DNA from: Anaerosporobacter mobilis DSM 15930
Lineage (GTDB): Bacteria; Bacillota; Clostridia; Lachnospirales; Lachnospiraceae
Assembly: GCF_900142955.1 (NCBI RefSeq)
Contig: NZ_FRCP01000013.1
Span: 62,001 to 126,000 of the forward strand
Length of the DNA stretch: 64,000 nt
Reading direction: 5' to 3'
The position numbers and the translations under genes were made by a program. Under the pieces are notes generated by a model that was given only the letters and a program-made list of their open reading frames with translations, did not search any database and was not told the origin of the DNA. Shown piece after piece: positions 1 through 10,240 of the stretch (within the stretch, counting starts at the first letter, position 1; each line of letters starts with the position of its first letter).

Positions 1-775
1 CTGCTTGACTAGCAATTCGCGCTAACGCTTGTGTACGTTGAAGCAAGTCATATAACATATACTGTAATGGATATTTCTCGGCCGTATTCATAAAGAGCAT
101 GGCATTATACCAATCATTCCAATATCCAAGTGCCAAGAATAACCCTATCGTTGCAAGACCTGATTTCAATAATGGTAATATAATGCTTTTGAAAATTCTA
201 AATTCACCAGCTCCGTCAATCTTAGCTGATTCAATTAAAGCCATCGGTATCGTTGACACAAAACTTCTCATAATTAATAAATAGAATACATTTAACATGC
301 CAGGTAAAATCAATGCAAGGTAGCTATCTTTTAGGTTTAAATATTGTATGTAAAAGATATATGTGCTTACCATACCTCCATTAAATAATGTTGTGAAATA
401 AAAGAAGAAAGAAAATTGATTCCTATACTTAAAATCCTTTCTACTTATTACATAAGCTGCCAAACTAAGAACGATTAGTCCAACTGATGTTCCAACTACT
501 GTTATGAATATGGATACTCCATATCCACGCAATATAGTTAATGGCGTCTTAAAGACTAGACGATATGCTTCTAACGAAAAATCTTTTGGAAACAATCCAT
601 ATCCAGTAAATCGTATTGCTTGTTCTGATGAAAATGAGCCTGAAGTTAATACAATAAATGGTAGTAAACAAATTAATGCTACAAATCCAACAAGTATATA
701 ACTCGTTATATCAAAACATATTCTAGCTGATCCTCTCTTGATTTTCTGCGACTTCACCAATGGAACGCTATTCAT
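1..775 (-). CDS. Carbohydrate ABC transporter permease, LplC/YtcP type (3' end outside window)
   Basis: The minus-strand frame is open from an ATG at 775 to the window edge (about 258 residues), so the C-terminus is missing. A GGAGGG ribosome binding site lies at 781-786. The product is very hydrophobic, beginning MNSVPLVKSQKIKRGSAR, with the first membrane helix near residues 24-46. The segment with ESAKIDGAGEFRIFKSIILP is the EAA loop that contacts the ATPase in MalG-type permeases. It follows the LplB-type permease gene by 51 bases and should form a heterodimer with it to import a sugar or oligosaccharide. A substrate-binding protein gene is expected just beyond the window, as in lplABC/ytcPQ operons. 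Substrate unknown. Confidence 0.88.
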   Translation of the reverse strand, partial: MNSVPLVKSQKIKRGSARICFDITSYILVGFVALICLLPFIVLTSGSFSSEQAIRFTGYGLFPKDFSLEAYRLVFKTPLTILRGYGVSIFITVVGTSVGLIVLSLAAYVISRKDFKYRNQFSFFFYFTTLFNGGMVSTYIFYIQYLNLKDSYLALILPGMLNVFYLLIMRSFVSTIPMALIESAKIDGAGEFRIFKSIILPLLKSGLATIGLFLALGYWNDWYNAMLFMNTAEKYPLQYMLYDLLQRTQALARIASQA

Positions 776-826
776 AAAATCCCTCCGTTCTTTTCCTTTT
801 GTTACCTATACGATTCATATCAATTA

Positions 827-1753
827 TTAAAACAAAGCCAAATCTTTATCAATTTTCTTGACAACCTGATTAACAACAATAATGATTATAAAACATAGAA
901 TTGATTGATAGAATGTAGCTGCTGCTGTCATTCCAAGGTTCGAATTCTGCATTAGTGAGCGGAATACATAGGTATCAATTACATCTGTAGCATTATAAAG
1001 TTGCCCATTGTTCCCAACAATTTGATAAAACATCTCGAAGTCGCCTCGTAGTATACGTCCAACCTGTAACAAAAGCATTGTAATAATAGTAGGTTTAATA
1101 CTTGGTAAGGTTATGAATTTAATTCTTTGGAAGATATTCGCTCCATCAATCTCAGCTGCTTCATAGCATTCTCCATCAATTCCTGTAATTGCTGCAATAT
1201 AGATAACCGAATTATAACCACACCATTTCCAAGAGTTAAATAAACAAATGATGATTGGCCATACTCCTGGCATTGAATAGAAATTAACGCTTTCATGTCC
1301 TAAGGATTCCAAAATACTGTTCAATAAACCAGTTTCATAATTGAATAAGTTATACACGAAGGTTCCTACAATAACCCAAGAGATAAAATAAGGTAAAAAA
1401 ATAACCGATTGTGAAATTTTCTTAAAATACTTCCCTTTCATCTCTGTTATGGCAATTGCAATAAGAATTGCTAATGCCTGTGATGTAATAAGATTTAGCA
1501 CATTATATAAGATTGTATTTTTAGTGATTAACCATCCTGTACCTGATGAAAATAAGTATCGAAAATTTTCAAATCCGTTCCACGCACTCCCAAATACTCC
1601 TTGGTCAAATCGATAGTTCTTGAATGCTAATACTAAACCAGACATAGGTATATAGGAAAGTACAAATATTAGAATGACCATTGGTGCAATCATAATAAAT
1701 AATGGTCTATTCTTTTTGAATTCATGTACAAAACTACTAAAATATTTCATCAT
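827..1753 (-). CDS. Carbohydrate ABC transporter permease, LplB type
   Basis: 308-residue inner-membrane permease with about six predicted helices, starting MMKYFSSFVHEF behind an AAGGAGG ribosome binding site. The FKNYRFDQG segment after the first helix is typical of the LplB/UgpA branch. The EAA loop is visible near residues 198-217 (EAAEIDGANIFQRIKFITLP). It pairs with the downstream permease (775 and below). Together with the kinase and response regulator encoded just upstream it forms a YesMN-controlled sugar uptake unit. Minus-strand TATAAT at 1807-1802 may be the -10 of its own promoter, but the -35 is weak. The transported sugar cannot be told from sequence. Confidence 0.9.
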   Translation of the reverse strand: MMKYFSSFVHEFKKNRPLFIMIAPMVILIFVLSYIPMSGLVLAFKNYRFDQGVFGSAWNGFENFRYLFSSGTGWLITKNTILYNVLNLITSQALAILIAIAITEMKGKYFKKISQSVIFLPYFISWVIVGTFVYNLFNYETGLLNSILESLGHESVNFYSMPGVWPIIICLFNSWKWCGYNSVIYIAAITGIDGECYEAAEIDGANIFQRIKFITLPSIKPTIITMLLLQVGRILRGDFEMFYQIVGNNGQLYNATDVIDTYVFRSLMQNSNLGMTAAATFYQSILCFIIIIVVNQVVKKIDKDLALF

Positions 1754-1868
1754 ATTTTACTTCCTCCTTGTTATTATGTGTACTTCAATCAAGTTATCTT
1801 TATTATATACGTTATTTTGCACAAAGGTAATATGATAAAACTACGATTTCACTGACAATCCTGTGAAT

Positions 1869-1935
1869 TTAAAATGCTCTGATGAAATCTTTTCCATGTT
1901 TACATTAAACACTTTAAAGATAAGTCATCAGAGCA
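1869..1935 (-). terminator. Terminator between sensor kinase and permease genes
   Basis: TGCTCTGATGA (1869-1879) pairs perfectly with TCATCAGAGCA (1925-1935). On the minus strand the stem is followed by TTTTAAATT. The 45-base loop contains a smaller inverted repeat (GTTT/AAAC). It lies directly after the kinase stop codon, so it should separate the regulator transcript from the transport transcript. Confidence 0.75.
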
Positions 1936-1946
1936 CTCTACCTATA

Positions 1947-3767
1947 CTATATTCCTAGTTGTTCTGCTTCTTCCAGGGACATACCTGGAATCCTAACCGT
2001 AACACAAGTACCTACACCAACTTCACTCTCATATGATATTCCGTATTGCTCACCATAGTATAACTTTATTCTAAAATTAATATTCTGCGCACCATATCCA
2101 TGAGCAGCAGTATAGGTATTCTTCTGTAATATTTGTTCCATCTCTTCCTTTGTCATCCCTGGTCCATTATCTCTTATTAGAAAAACAATATCTTGATTAT
2201 CTTCAATTACCTCGATGATAATGTGACACGATTTTATTGAACTATCTTTTGCTATCCCATGCATAATTGCATTCTCTACTAATGGCTGTAAGATAATATT
2301 AATACATCCCTGCTCTAATACCCTTTCATCCACTTTCAAATCCAGGGTTATGGCTCCCTCAAAATGATAATTTTCAATTTTCACATACGCTCTAACATGT
2401 TCTAACTCATCGGCAATCTTAACCATCTGCCGCCCCTTATTCAAGCTAATTCGATAGAATTTTGCCAGACTTTGCACAATAGTTACAATCTCATCGGCTC
2501 CATGATCTCTCGCTTCCCAATTAATCAAATCTAAAGTATTATATAGAAAATGAGGATTGATTTGCGCTTGTAATGCCTTCAGTTCTGCCGATTTCACATT
2601 TTGTCCTAACTTATACTGCCGTATCATTAAATTGCGTAATTCCTGCGTCATATAAGTAAATTGAGATAGTAACTGACCAATCTCATCACTTTCCTCTTCC
2701 ACTTTCTCCATGATACTCCAATCTCCATTCTGAAGCTGTGTCATCTGGCTACTTAGGAAGGTTAACCGCTTAGTATAATAACGCGCCAAATTATATGAAA
2801 TTAATACTACGGCAGGGAAGATTACAAGTACAAACATTGCGAAAACTTGTAATACCACATTACTCTCCTGATAGAAATCCTCTTTATCAATTAAACTAAC
2901 AAGCGTCCAGCCAGCGCCTTCAATCGTTTGCCGTCTAACTAGATACTCACCCTTGTTACCATATTTAATATCTTTCCATTCTTCTTTTCCTTCTGGAAAA
3001 GTCTTATTGTCTTCTGCTATTTGTATATAATGTGTATCCTCCTGATTCGAGGTTACTATTATCTCTTCTCGATTATTGATTAAGTAACTAAACCCTTTTT
3101 TCGTTATATCTGAATTTTTAAGTATATTCTCCAATTCCTGTACCGCTACACTTACTCGAGCAATACATTGTATTCCATTCCGATCGTAGATTGTTTTTAA
3201 TAAAGCCACCTGTTTAACTGGTTTAGCCGAATTACCTACTAACACATCTTGTGCATCTGTAAAATAAACTGCTCCTCCCATTGCCGATGAAAAATAATCC
3301 CATTCTTGTATATCTGGTAATTGAGAAATCGGATAAAAGTGATAGTTATTGTTTGCATAAATCAAAGTATCGGGTACATATAACGCACAATTATATAATC
3401 CATTGGATAAGTCAATGGATATAATTATCTCATCTAGTTTCCAATACTCTCGGTACTGATCAGCAGATTCTTCTAATTCAAAAACACCTTCGCGCAACAC
3501 TTCATTCAATTGTTTATTGGATCCCATTAACAGTTGAACATAATTCATATTCTGCACATGATTTTCAAGATAAGAAATCGCTTGTTCATAAGATTGATTT
3601 GCTGAATATACAATTTGTCTGGCATACTGGAGAGATATAATCTTATAACTAATTATTGATAATACTAAGGCAATTGCTAGTAATGGAATTGCATAGGACA
3701 TCGTCATCTTTGTACGCATACTGCGATGACGAAACCAAGCTTTACTAATAATAGTTCGTGTTTTCAA
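1947..3767 (-). CDS. YesM-type sensor histidine kinase
   Basis: 606-residue membrane histidine kinase. The first membrane helix is about residues 23-45, the extracellular sensor about 46-303, the second helix about 304-326, and then a HAMP linker follows. The His_kinase motif NPHFLYNTLD has the phospho-accepting histidine at about 406. The HATPase domain shows the RDNGPGM box and a GYGAQNINFRI segment. This is the standard YesM layout: phosphate goes to the partner YesN-type regulator whose gene precedes and overlaps it by 4 bases (ATGA). The position upstream of sugar permeases implies that it senses an extracellular sugar and induces uptake. The ligand is unknown. Confidence 0.92.
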   Translation of the reverse strand: MKTRTIISKAWFRHRSMRTKMTMSYAIPLLAIALVLSIISYKIISLQYARQIVYSANQSYEQAISYLENHVQNMNYVQLLMGSNKQLNEVLREGVFELEESADQYREYWKLDEIIISIDLSNGLYNCALYVPDTLIYANNNYHFYPISQLPDIQEWDYFSSAMGGAVYFTDAQDVLVGNSAKPVKQVALLKTIYDRNGIQCIARVSVAVQELENILKNSDITKKGFSYLINNREEIIVTSNQEDTHYIQIAEDNKTFPEGKEEWKDIKYGNKGEYLVRRQTIEGAGWTLVSLIDKEDFYQESNVVLQVFAMFVLVIFPAVVLISYNLARYYTKRLTFLSSQMTQLQNGDWSIMEKVEEESDEIGQLLSQFTYMTQELRNLMIRQYKLGQNVKSAELKALQAQINPHFLYNTLDLINWEARDHGADEIVTIVQSLAKFYRISLNKGRQMVKIADELEHVRAYVKIENYHFEGAITLDLKVDERVLEQGCINIILQPLVENAIMHGIAKDSSIKSCHIIIEVIEDNQDIVFLIRDNGPGMTKEEMEQILQKNTYTAAHGYGAQNINFRIKLYYGEQYGISYESEVGVGTCVTVRIPGMSLEEAEQLGI

Positions 3768-5335
3768 GAAAGCTCCTTCTCCCTGTATTCTGAGGGTGTC
3801 ATACCTATTAAATTCTTAAAAATTCTTGCAAAATAAGCCGCATCTTCATATCCTACTCTATCTGCCACATGGTATAACTTTAAATTAGGTTCCATTAAAA
3901 ATGCCTTTGCATATTCCATACGGATCTTTGTTAAGTATTGATTAATCGTTAGCCCTGTATCTTGTTTGAATAAACTTGACAGATATGTAGGTGTTAAAAA
4001 AACTTCCTCAGCTAATCGGTTAATATTAAGTCTACTTTCCTGATAGTGCCCATGCATATATGTAATTACTTGTTTAATTATTGGATTATTACATCTACAT
4101 TCCATATAATTATTATCAAATGTACGTCTAATATATTGCAATAGTAATGCTTTAATCTCCTCTAGTGTAGTAGCTTGTTCAAGAATATATATATATTCAT
4201 CTCTTGGCATACTTCTTCTATAGCCTATACCTAATTGATTCTTCTCTTCCGCACGTATATCGTTATAAATCATTAAACAGGAATTTCGAACAATTGAATT
4301 CAAAGCAACTCGTCGTTTTATCAATTGCTCAAACAATCCATTAATCACCTGCTCCATCGCTTGTAAATCCTTCTTTTGTATTGCAACACGCAGTGCCTTC
4401 TCCTCATCTGGCTCCCATTCTCCTTGCCATTCCTCACAATTTTCTAGGTAACAGGCACTTGTACCATATCCTTTAAAGGCTAAACATTGAGCAGCTTGTA
4501 AGGCGAACTGATAGGAACATACTAACTCACTGGGATCAGTACAAAACTTACCGATTGCAAGGAAATGTAGATGTTCCTTATCGTGTCTATCTGCTAGTGT
4601 ACACATGCTTTTAAGAATTTGTCCACGATCTTCTAATTGTGTTCCTTCCGTAGCTAAATATAGAATTAGGGTTGTATTATCCCAAAAATCCGCATGGACG
4701 ATTACTCTCATTTCCTTTTTGTTCAATTCAATTGTACTTAAATACCATTCTTTGATGTACTCTGGTTCTGTAGACAAACCAGCCCATTTGATAATACATA
4801 TTCTGAATCCATTACATCTTTCATTCCAAAGTCCTGCCATCTTTAATATGGTTTCACAATCTCTATTGTTACGTTCCCTCAATAAGGAGAAGAATGTCTC
4901 ATTCTTCATATGTAATACACTTGTTTCATAATTCACTTGCATGTTTTGTTGTTCACATATCTTATTATGACGTTCTACTGCTTTACAAATAGCCTCTGAT
5001 AATTCTTCTAGTATAATTGGCTTCTCTACATATTGTATTGCCTCTAGTTCAATTGCAGCTTTCAGATATTCTTTTTGTGAATAACTACTAATAAATATAA
5101 TTTGGCAATTAGGTAATCGTTTCTTTAGAGAGCGACACATATCAATTCCATCAATACCACGCATCTTAATATCAGATATAATAATATCTGGTTGATAGTC
5201 ATCACTAATTTCTAGTGTCGTCTCTGCATCTTCTTCACTACGTATTTCATCAATACCTAATTGTGTCCATGGCATATGCTTTAATAAGCCTTTTCTTGTA
5301 ATAGCTTCATCTTCTACTAATAATGCTTTGACCAT
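3764..5335 (-). CDS. YesN-type response regulator, AraC output domain
   Basis: 523 residues from the ATG at 5335, which has AGAGG at 5343-5347. The longer frame begins at a TTG at 5362 and is less likely. The N-terminal receiver (residues 1-120) begins VKALLVEDEA and has the phospho-acceptor Asp55 in IIISDIKM. A middle region of about 280 residues has no motif I recognise. The C-terminal ~100 residues form an AraC double helix-turn-helix, ending in a NLIGMTPSEYRE segment. It should be phosphorylated by the kinase encoded next and activate the adjacent transporter genes. The 4-base overlap with the kinase gene indicates translational coupling. Confidence 0.92.
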   Translation of the reverse strand: MVKALLVEDEAITRKGLLKHMPWTQLGIDEIRSEEDAETTLEISDDYQPDIIISDIKMRGIDGIDMCRSLKKRLPNCQIIFISSYSQKEYLKAAIELEAIQYVEKPIILEELSEAICKAVERHNKICEQQNMQVNYETSVLHMKNETFFSLLRERNNRDCETILKMAGLWNERCNGFRICIIKWAGLSTEPEYIKEWYLSTIELNKKEMRVIVHADFWDNTTLILYLATEGTQLEDRGQILKSMCTLADRHDKEHLHFLAIGKFCTDPSELVCSYQFALQAAQCLAFKGYGTSACYLENCEEWQGEWEPDEEKALRVAIQKKDLQAMEQVINGLFEQLIKRRVALNSIVRNSCLMIYNDIRAEEKNQLGIGYRRSMPRDEYIYILEQATTLEEIKALLLQYIRRTFDNNYMECRCNNPIIKQVITYMHGHYQESRLNINRLAEEVFLTPTYLSSLFKQDTGLTINQYLTKIRMEYAKAFLMEPNLKLYHVADRVGYEDAAYFARIFKNLIGMTPSEYREKELS

Positions 5336-5453
5336 TTTTTTACCTCTTGCTTGTAAAACCAAGCTCCATTCATCGGGGTCATGATGGAGGGTCTACAAAT
5401 TATTTATAGTTTTTAGCTACATTTTATGTACACGCACCTCATCTATAGTAATT

Positions 5454-5482
5454 ATTATATCATTTATAAATTCGTCTTACAA
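5454..5482 (-). promoter_or_regulatory. Sigma-A promoter for the yesN-yesM type pair
   Basis: Minus strand: -35 TTGTAA (5482-5477), 17-base spacer, -10 TATAAT (5459-5454). The transcript would have a leader of about 110 bases before the regulator ATG at 5335. Both hexamers and the spacing fit the vegetative consensus well. Confidence 0.65.
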
Positions 5483-5570
5483 TCCTTTTGTATGTTTTAT
5501 ATATTTTCAGGTTTATTTTTTACATTTTTTTATATATTTCATACAAACCCTTGTATCAATCAATGAATAT

Positions 5571-5615
5571 ACTAAAAGAGCTATTAGCATACACTAACCA
5601 GAATGCTAATAGCTC
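5571..5615 (-). terminator. Terminator of the beta-helix protein gene
   Basis: GAGCTATTAGCAT (5578-5590) and ATGCTAATAGCTC (5603-5615) form a perfect 13-bp stem with a 12-base loop. On the minus strand it is followed by TTTTAGTAT. It lies 10 bases past the stop codon. Confidence 0.88.
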
Positions 5616-5625
5616 TCTATAAATT

Positions 5626-6927
5626 CTATGACTTCAATGGAATCTTTTCCGTATTATTCTTATATTCATTGTATTCCTTACTATATCGAATAAAATATTC
5701 ATCACCATCAATTAGTTTATTATTCTTCATAATTTCTATACAAGCATCGCTAATAAAACTATAAATGATGTCGTACTCATCTCCATCCCCGATATTCTTC
5801 CATGGCATAATCTGTATTGGTCTCGAAACACTCTTAAACAAATTATCTGAAATCTGCGGATTAATGACTCCACTTATAAGAATGGCACGTAGCCCATTTT
5901 TCTTGTTTCCTACATTGGTAATGGTATTACCTTTAATAATTGGTTCTTTCCAATTCATAATACGAATTGCATCTTGGTCACAATTCGTAATCGTATTGTT
6001 AAGAATTTGCACATTCGTATGTAATTCATTCTGTGAATACTTATGTGTTCCAATGGAACGCTCTAAATTCTTGAATGTACAATTAGATATTATTACATTC
6101 TCATTAGCAGTTTTATCGTACGAACTCCAATCTGCGTGAAATCCATTAGTACTCTTATCAGGTGTATCCAAATTTATTGCTTCCTTATTGTTATTATAAG
6201 AATCCTTATGATTCTTGAATGTACAGTTCTTGACTATTACATTCTTCGACGCGTCCATCTCAATAAAGTGACCACTATACATGTTTTGAAAGGTTATTCC
6301 CGTTATCTTAATATTACGATTATGACACATCATAATTCCAACCGCATCTTCATCGTAATTCATATCTATACTTACTGTACCTTCTCCGATTAATGATATA
6401 TTCGATTCACCATTATACTTCTTATACACACCTTTTTTGCTGCTTTTTGAATAACCACAAAACTGAAATATAGACTTTGATGCCGTGAATTTACTTGTTC
6501 CCGATTTTTTCCCTTTAACAATCTTAACACCGTCCTTTAATTTAATTGTTACATTGGACGGCACATAAAGCGTGTTCGTAATCGTATAGGTCCCCTTCGA
6601 TAACTCTAAAGTACCGCCTCCTTCTTCTTCAAGTTTTTTTAGGTAAGATAGAAGTGTATAATAATGTTTCGTATATTTATTATAAGTAGTATATTTCGCT
6701 GAAGAATCGCATGGTTTTGTGCTCGTTGTGATCTTATATACTTTTCCACTTGCTCTAGCAGATATTGCAATATGGATATTCTGAATTAGAATACATGCAA
6801 TCAATATAGTAAATAGTAATATAAATTTCTTTCGATATTTTTTATAGTAACCTTTGTGCTCATAATCATCCTGACACTTATTAACACTTCCTTGATGGTT
6901 ACCAACAAGTTTTTTCTTATGTATCAT
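5626..6927 (-). CDS. Membrane-anchored right-handed beta-helix (pectate-lyase-like) protein
   Basis: 433 residues. The N-terminus is basic, and one hydrophobic helix at about residues 34-56 acts as a signal anchor, so the body is exported. From residue ~70 the sequence shows the short repeating pattern of parallel beta-helix proteins, with recurrent units such as NVIVKNCTF, NVIISNCTF, NVQILNNTI and EPIIKGNTI. This fold is shared by pectate lyases, polygalacturonases and some phage or surface proteins. No catalytic triad could be assigned with confidence. A role in polysaccharide binding or cleavage at the cell surface is an inference. It is a single gene with its own terminator, transcribed toward the YesMN operon. 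Start supported by GAAGGGA upstream of the ATG. Confidence 0.78.
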   Translation of the reverse strand: MIHKKKLVGNHQGSVNKCQDDYEHKGYYKKYRKKFILLFTILIACILIQNIHIAISARASGKVYKITTSTKPCDSSAKYTTYNKYTKHYYTLLSYLKKLEEEGGGTLELSKGTYTITNTLYVPSNVTIKLKDGVKIVKGKKSGTSKFTASKSIFQFCGYSKSSKKGVYKKYNGESNISLIGEGTVSIDMNYDEDAVGIMMCHNRNIKITGITFQNMYSGHFIEMDASKNVIVKNCTFKNHKDSYNNNKEAINLDTPDKSTNGFHADWSSYDKTANENVIISNCTFKNLERSIGTHKYSQNELHTNVQILNNTITNCDQDAIRIMNWKEPIIKGNTITNVGNKKNGLRAILISGVINPQISDNLFKSVSRPIQIMPWKNIGDGDEYDIIYSFISDACIEIMKNNKLIDGDEYFIRYSKEYNEYKNNTEKIPLKS

Positions 6928-7066
6928 TATAGTCAGTCCCTTCTGTCAATTCATACCTCTTATTATTATATCACTGGTAGAGATAATTGTGTGAAATTAT
7001 ACTACAATTAGTAAATATTATCTATTCTATAAAAAATATAAATAATATGTTCAATCACAAACTAGC

Positions 7067-7153
7067 AAAAAGACAATCTTCATGGTTCTTATACGGATTA
7101 ACGGATATTATATATCCCAACTCCACACACAAACCTTTTAAAGATTGTCTTTT
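7067..7153. terminator. Bidirectional terminator with nested hairpin
   Basis: AAAAGACAATCTT (arm ending at 7080) pairs with AAGATTGTCTTTT (7141-7153), 13 bp. Runs of A on the left and T on the right give U-tracts on both strands. The 60-base loop holds a second hairpin, GGATAT/ATATCC. The same outer arm sequence recurs at 44540-44618. It sits after hemW (minus) and upstream of the beta-helix gene. Confidence 0.7.
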
Positions 7154-7181
7154 AGTATAGCATATTTTTTGCATTTATAAT

Positions 7182-8417
7182 CTATAATAAGAACTCTGAC
7201 ATTACATAATTACTTAAGTCAATACCACGTTCTGTTAAGATAAGATGATGGTCCTTAATAACTAATAATCCGTCTGATACCATCTCTTTTACAATTTTTC
7301 CATAGACCTTGTCAAATTGAACTTCAAATTGCTGTTCAAACTGATTCAGATCTACCCCCTTCATCATTCTAAGACCTAAGAACATACACTCTTCCATCTG
7401 CTCTTTTAACGTAAGTTGTTGTGACTCTTTTCGTGCAAATCTTCCATTGAAAGAGACACTGTTTTCTTTCTGAACTCCTATTCCTTCTTCTATATATAAA
7501 GCCAAATCTTCTTCATTATGAAAACGAGTATTATTTAGACAAGAAGATGCTCCTAAACCGAAACCGATATAATCAATACGCTCCCAATAAGAAGAATTAT
7601 GCTTACTTTCAAAGCCTGGTTTAGCATAATTAGATATCTCATAACGTTCATATCCAGCTTCTCTAAGAAGTTTCTTAGTAAGATAATACATTTGCCTGTC
7701 TTCTTCTTCCGCCGGCAACTCACTACCATCCGCATAACGCTCAAAAAAAGGCGTGCTTTCTTCAATAATTAGACTATAGGCTGATATATGTTCGGGATTT
7801 AGTTCTATAATAGTCTTTAGTGTACGTTCCCAAGTATCAATAGTCTGCCCGGGAAGGGCAGACATAAGGTCAATATTGATATTAGTAAAACCGCTTTTTC
7901 TAACAAGATGATAGTTTTCTTCAAACTGATCATACGTATGAATACGTCCAAGTAGCTTTAATTCCTTATCATTCACAGACTGTAATCCCATACTAATACG
8001 GTTAATACCAGCCTCCTTGTATATAAGTAGTTTATCCTTAGTTAAAGTTCCTGGGTTTGCCTCTATGGTAATCTCTATCTTATTATTGTCTTGCAATGTT
8101 TGCTTAGTATTCTCATCACCACTATAGATATTCTCTATTTCAAATACTTCATACACCATTCCTAGAATTCTTCTTATATCCATTGGATCAATACTGCTAG
8201 GTGTCCCTCCACCGATGAATATAGTTCGAATATAATACTCCTCATTAAGGTAGGAATATTCTTTGATTTGTTCAATCAACGCATCTACATACCGTTTCTT
8301 ATTCTCATTACTTGATGGGCCTGATAAGAAATCACAGTAGGCACATTTGGCCTCACAAAAAGGAATATGAATATAGATTCCTATAGGATTTCTATTCTCT
8401 ACCATTCTATTCTTCAT
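7182..8417 (-). CDS. hemW: HemW, radical SAM haem chaperone (HemN-like)
   Basis: 411 residues. YIHIPFCEAKCAYCDF carries the radical SAM CxxxCxxC motif at about residues 21-28, and FIGGGTPSS is the SAM-binding glycine motif. The C-terminus has the HemN_C-type helix bundle (KEQMEECMFLGLRMMKGVD). It lacks the fourth HemN cysteine; CAYCDF at this place is typical of HemW, which binds and transfers haem rather than oxidising coproporphyrinogen. The gene overlaps the lepA stop by 11 bases, the usual lepA-hemW order in Firmicutes, so translation is probably coupled. A second, more diverged HemN-like protein is encoded at 46373-47572. Confidence 0.92.
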   Translation of the reverse strand: MKNRMVENRNPIGIYIHIPFCEAKCAYCDFLSGPSSNENKKRYVDALIEQIKEYSYLNEEYYIRTIFIGGGTPSSIDPMDIRRILGMVYEVFEIENIYSGDENTKQTLQDNNKIEITIEANPGTLTKDKLLIYKEAGINRISMGLQSVNDKELKLLGRIHTYDQFEENYHLVRKSGFTNINIDLMSALPGQTIDTWERTLKTIIELNPEHISAYSLIIEESTPFFERYADGSELPAEEEDRQMYYLTKKLLREAGYERYEISNYAKPGFESKHNSSYWERIDYIGFGLGASSCLNNTRFHNEEDLALYIEEGIGVQKENSVSFNGRFARKESQQLTLKEQMEECMFLGLRMMKGVDLNQFEQQFEVQFDKVYGKIVKEMVSDGLLVIKDHHLILTERGIDLSNYVMSEFLL

Positions 8418-10221
8418 CTAACTTTAATACGCTCATAAATGCACTTTGTGGTATCTCTACATTACCAACTTGTCGCATTCTCTTCTTACCTTCTTTTTGC
8501 TTCTCTAGAAGTTTTCTCTTTCTTGAGATATCACCACCATAACATTTGGCAAGTACATCTTTACGCATCGCTTTAACAGTTTCTCTAGCGATAACCTTGC
8601 TACCGATTGCTGCCTGAATTGGAATCTCGAATAATTGTCTTGGAATCTCATTCTTTAATTTTTCACACATCTTTCTACCACGATCGTAAGCAGTTTCTGC
8701 ATGAACGATGAATGAAAGGGCATCCACTTCTTCCTTATTAATAAGAATATCAAGTTTAACAAGTTCAGATTTTTCGTAACCCTTCATATCGTAATCAAAA
8801 GAAGCATATCCTCTTGATCTTGATTTTAATGCATCAAAGAAATCATAGATAATTTCATTAAGCGGTAACTCGTACTTAAGAAGGGCTCTTGTCTCTTCCA
8901 TATATTCCATACCAAGATACACACCACGTCTTTCTTGGCATAAGGTCATAATAGCACCAACGAACTCGGTAGTTACCATAATCTCCGCATTAACAATTGG
9001 TTCTTCCATATACATTATCTCAGATGGATCTGGTAAGTTTGATGGATTAGTTACGTCTATTACTTGTCCATCCGTTTTATGAACTTTGTAGATAACACCT
9101 GGTGCTGTTGTTACAATATCAAGATTATATTCTCTTTCAAGACGTTCCTGAATAATCTCAAGATGTAATAATCCAAGGAAACCACAACGGTATCCAAATC
9201 CAAGTGCAACTGATGTCTCTGCTTCAAATTGTAATGCCGCATCATTAAGTTGTAACTTCTCTAATGCATCACGCAAATCGCCATACTTAGAGCCATCAGC
9301 TGGATACATACCACAGTATACCATCGGATTAACCTTCTTATAACCTGGAAGTGCTTCTTTACATGGATTATTCGCATCGGTTACGGTATCACCTACACGA
9401 GTATCTTTAACATTCTTAAGACTCGCTGTGATATAACCAACCATACCTGCAGATAATTCATCACAAGGGATAAACTGACCCGCACCAAAATAACCGATTT
9501 CAACTACATCTGCAATTGCTCCAGTTGCCATCATCTTAATCTCAGTACCTCTCTTAACCGAACCTTCTTTCACACGACAGAAGATAATAACACCTTTATA
9601 AGCATCATATACAGAGTCAAAAATCAATGCTTGTAACGGTGCGTCTGCATCACCTTGTGGAGCTGGAATCTTCGTTACGATTTGCTCTAATACCTCTTCA
9701 ATATTGATACCATTCTTTGCCGATATAAGTGGTGCATCCCAAGCCTCTAAACCAATAACATCTTCAATTTCATTCTTAACACGTTCTGGTTCCGCACTTG
9801 GTAAGTCAATCTTATTGATTACAGGCATGATATCAAGATCATGGTCAAGAGCTAGATATACATTAGCAAGTGTCTGAGCCTCAATACCTTGCGCTGCATC
9901 AACCACAAGAATTGCACCTTCACAAGCTGCAAGACTTCTAGATACCTCATAGTTAAAGTCAACGTGTCCTGGAGTATCAATTAGGTTAAAGATATATTCT
10001 TCTCCATTGTTGGCTTTGTATACGATACGAACGGTTTGCGCCTTAATTGTAATTCCTCTTTCACGCTCAAGTTCCATGTTATCAAGTACTTGTGCTTGCA
10101 TCTCTCTACTAGTGAGAAGACCCGTCTTCTCAATAATACGGTCAGCTAATGTTGATTTACCATGATCGATATGCGCAATAATACAAAAATTTCTTATTTT
10201 ACTCTGGTCAATATGTGCCAT
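8407..10221 (-). CDS. lepA: Elongation factor 4 (LepA), ribosome back-translocase GTPase
   Basis: 604 residues, the normal length. GTPase motifs are AHIDHGKST (G1), DTPGHVDF (G3) and NKIDLPSA (G4). Domain II and EF-G-like domains follow. The C-terminal LepA-specific domain includes KCYGGDISRKRKLLEKQKEG. It acts on stalled or mistranslocated 70S ribosomes. GGAGGA at 10234-10229 precedes the ATG. The gene is downstream of spoIIP but has its own strong promoter (10335-10307) and a hairpin just before the ribosome binding site. hemW overlaps its end. Confidence 0.97.
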   Translation of the reverse strand: MAHIDQSKIRNFCIIAHIDHGKSTLADRIIEKTGLLTSREMQAQVLDNMELERERGITIKAQTVRIVYKANNGEEYIFNLIDTPGHVDFNYEVSRSLAACEGAILVVDAAQGIEAQTLANVYLALDHDLDIMPVINKIDLPSAEPERVKNEIEDVIGLEAWDAPLISAKNGINIEEVLEQIVTKIPAPQGDADAPLQALIFDSVYDAYKGVIIFCRVKEGSVKRGTEIKMMATGAIADVVEIGYFGAGQFIPCDELSAGMVGYITASLKNVKDTRVGDTVTDANNPCKEALPGYKKVNPMVYCGMYPADGSKYGDLRDALEKLQLNDAALQFEAETSVALGFGYRCGFLGLLHLEIIQERLEREYNLDIVTTAPGVIYKVHKTDGQVIDVTNPSNLPDPSEIMYMEEPIVNAEIMVTTEFVGAIMTLCQERRGVYLGMEYMEETRALLKYELPLNEIIYDFFDALKSRSRGYASFDYDMKGYEKSELVKLDILINKEEVDALSFIVHAETAYDRGRKMCEKLKNEIPRQLFEIPIQAAIGSKVIARETVKAMRKDVLAKCYGGDISRKRKLLEKQKEGKKRMRQVGNVEIPQSAFMSVLKLDEE

Positions 10222-10240
10222 CTATATTCCTCCTGAGCCC